From the NCBI GenBank assembly GCA_019694555.1, contig JAIBBS010000073.1, positions 1 to 37,314 on the forward strand: 37,314 nucleotides of DNA, written 5' to 3'. Both the position numbers and the translations under genes were made by a program. The notes under the pieces are model-generated. The model worked only from the letters and a program-made list of their open reading frames with translations, was not told where the DNA came from and did not search any database. This stretch comes from Nannocystaceae bacterium. GTDB lineage: Bacteria; Myxococcota_A; Polyangia; Nannocystales; Nannocystaceae. Within the stretch, counting starts at the first letter, position 1. Every line of letters starts with the position of its first letter. Positions 35,997 through 37,314 of this stretch are shown here, one piece after another.

Positions 35997-37307
35997 GTGA
36001 TCCGCAGCTCCGCCTCGAACTCGTCGCCTGCGTTCCTCTTGATCGTGACGTCGCTGGCGTGTGGCGTCGACGGTCGCAACGACGCGGCGCAGACGGCCGG
36101 CATCGATCCGACCGTGGGCTCGGCCGGTGGCGGCACCGAGGCCGGCGACAGCAGCACCTCGAGCACCGGCGCGGCCGATCCGTCCGGCCCCGACGAGGGC
36201 GAGGGCGACGGCTCCGAGTCCGCCGGCGCCGACGATCCGCTGCTGCCCAAGTTCGACATCGCCTACAACCCCGGCGATCCCGCGGCCGAGTGCATGGCGG
36301 GTCCCAACGACGATCAGGACAACGACGGCTGGACCAAGGCCCAGGGCGATTGCAACGACTGCGACGAGGACGTCAACCCGTCGGCGGTCGAGGTCGTGGT
36401 CACCGAGCCCGACGACACCGGCATGATCCCCGCGCCCGCGGACGAGAACTGCGACGGCTTGGTCGACAACCTCGCGCCGCCCTGCGACGACGGCCTCGAT
36501 CTCGACGAGAACGATCCGCTGCGTGCCGCCAACGCGATCGGCCTGTGCCGCGTCGCGGCCGGCCCGACCGACTGGGGCATCGTCGATGCGCAGTGGGTCC
36601 GCGCCGACGGCTCGCCGCTGGGCGGCGGCAACCTGCAGTACGGCTTCCAGACGCAGTGGGGCGACAACGTCGCGGCGCAGGAGGGCGAGACCATGCTCGT
36701 GCTCTCGTCGGGTCACGCGCGCACGCCGGGCCAGCAGGGCTCGTGCGACAGCCTGACCTGCTACGGCGTCGGTGCCGGCAACGCGCCCAACGGCTTCCCG
36801 CAGGACGTGCCCGCCTGCGCCGGCTCGCTCGACATCAACGACGACGTCGCGCTCGAGGTGACGCTGCGCGCGCCCAGCAACGCGACCGGCTTCTCGTACA
36901 ACTTCGACTTCTACTCGTTCGAGTACCCCGAGTGGGTCTGCACCAGCTTCAACGACCAGTACATCGCGCTGGTCGAGCCGGCGCCCGAGGGCTCGGTCAA
37001 CGGCAACATCTCGTTCGACTCGATGCTCAACCCCGTGAGCGTCAACATCGCCTTCTTCGAGGTCTGCCAGGCCTGCAACCTCGGCACCGCCGAGCTCGAC
37101 GGCACCGGCTTCGACGTGTGGGACGACGCCGGCGCGACCAGCTGGCTGGTCACCACCGCGCCGGTCGAAGGTGGCGAGGAGTTCACCATCCGCTTCGCGA
37201 TCTGGGACACCGGCGACGCCGCGTGGGACTCGACGGTGTTGATCGACAACTTCCGCTGGCTCGCCGGCGGCGGCACCGTCGACGTCGGCACCGAGCCCGA
37301 GGGTTGA
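35997..37307 (+). CDS. Lipoprotein with MopE-like metal-binding motif and choice-of-anchor L-type domain
   Basis: The 436-residue product starts at a GTG with a hydrophobic segment ending in Cys22 (IVTSLAC), then a Gly/Ser/Asp/Glu-rich linker. Residues about 98-158 contain DDQDNDGWTKAQGDCNDCDE, NPSAVEV and DENCDGLVDN, the putative metal-binding motif of the MopE type. The C-terminal 250 residues show MLVLSSGHA, FSYNFDFYSFEYPEWV and SFNDQYIALVEP, which I recognise as the pattern of the choice-of-anchor L domain. The domain ends with STVLIDNFRWLAGG. It is likely a calcium- or copper-binding surface protein. It ends 7 bases before the window edge. Confidence 0.75.
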   Translation: MIRSSASNSSPAFLLIVTSLACGVDGRNDAAQTAGIDPTVGSAGGGTEAGDSSTSSTGAADPSGPDEGEGDGSESAGADDPLLPKFDIAYNPGDPAAECMAGPNDDQDNDGWTKAQGDCNDCDEDVNPSAVEVVVTEPDDTGMIPAPADENCDGLVDNLAPPCDDGLDLDENDPLRAANAIGLCRVAAGPTDWGIVDAQWVRADGSPLGGGNLQYGFQTQWGDNVAAQEGETMLVLSSGHARTPGQQGSCDSLTCYGVGAGNAPNGFPQDVPACAGSLDINDDVALEVTLRAPSNATGFSYNFDFYSFEYPEWVCTSFNDQYIALVEPAPEGSVNGNISFDSMLNPVSVNIAFFEVCQACNLGTAELDGTGFDVWDDAGATSWLVTTAPVEGGEEFTIRFAIWDTGDAAWDSTVLIDNFRWLAGGGTVDVGTEPEG

Positions 37308-37314
37308 TCGCGGC

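Overview
This 37.3 kb window is very GC-rich with strong G/C bias at third codon positions. It carries eukaryote-like Ser/Thr kinases, many lipoproteins with Ser/Gly/Thr-rich linkers, Cys-rich CGDG...CDDGN repeats and three MYXO-CTERM tails. Together these point to a myxobacterium. The lipoprotein and linker style suggests the Nannocystales (Nannocystis, Plesiocystis or Enhygromyxa-like), but that placement is inference. I found no tRNA, rRNA, CRISPR array, insertion sequence or phage gene.

Layout. 1-3695 (+): the 3' end of an unidentified gene, a large hypothetical lipoprotein, a MobA-like nucleotidyltransferase coupled to it through a GTGA overlap, and an enoyl-CoA hydratase/isomerase. 3696-10365 (+): a 301-bp A+T-richer promoter region, a large kinase-ATPase-TPR signalling protein, a second membrane-spanning kinase, and a Maf/YceF-like pyrophosphatase overlapping its stop. 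10441-15150 (+): a copper monooxygenase-like lipoprotein retaining all six PHM copper ligands, the histidine-degradation genes hutU and hutI, and a stand-alone cyclic-nucleotide-binding protein. 15200-16530 (-): a ferritin-like diiron protein coupled to a proline-rich lipoprotein. 16592-22371: a surface lipoprotein (+), a molybdopterin oxidoreductase (-), a lipoprotein built from the periplasmic loops of an RND pump without its membrane helices (+), and a von Willebrand A lipoprotein (+). 22372-28401 (-): PspA, a probable Fe(II)/2-oxoglutarate oxygenase, a hybrid sensor kinase, and an FG-GAP repeat lipoprotein. 28491-30396 (+): a TAXI-type binding protein with an added transmembrane helix and cytoplasmic tail, and a small protein with two PARP-type zinc fingers. 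30461-35740 (-): three consecutive MYXO-CTERM genes, an M11-like metalloprotease followed by two Cys-rich paralogues that share an exact 699-bp block. 35997-37307 (+): a lipoprotein with a MopE-like metal-binding motif and a probable choice-of-anchor L domain.

How the genes work together. Most of the window encodes envelope and surface proteins, interleaved with signalling proteins and a few metabolic genes. Only hutU-hutI form a clear pathway pair; hutH, hutG and hutC are not here. The best candidates for something undescribed are the membrane-helix-free RND protein at 19689-21263, the exact repeat inside the MYXO-CTERM gene cluster with hairpins at both paralogues' starts, and the TAXI plus PARP-finger gene pair.
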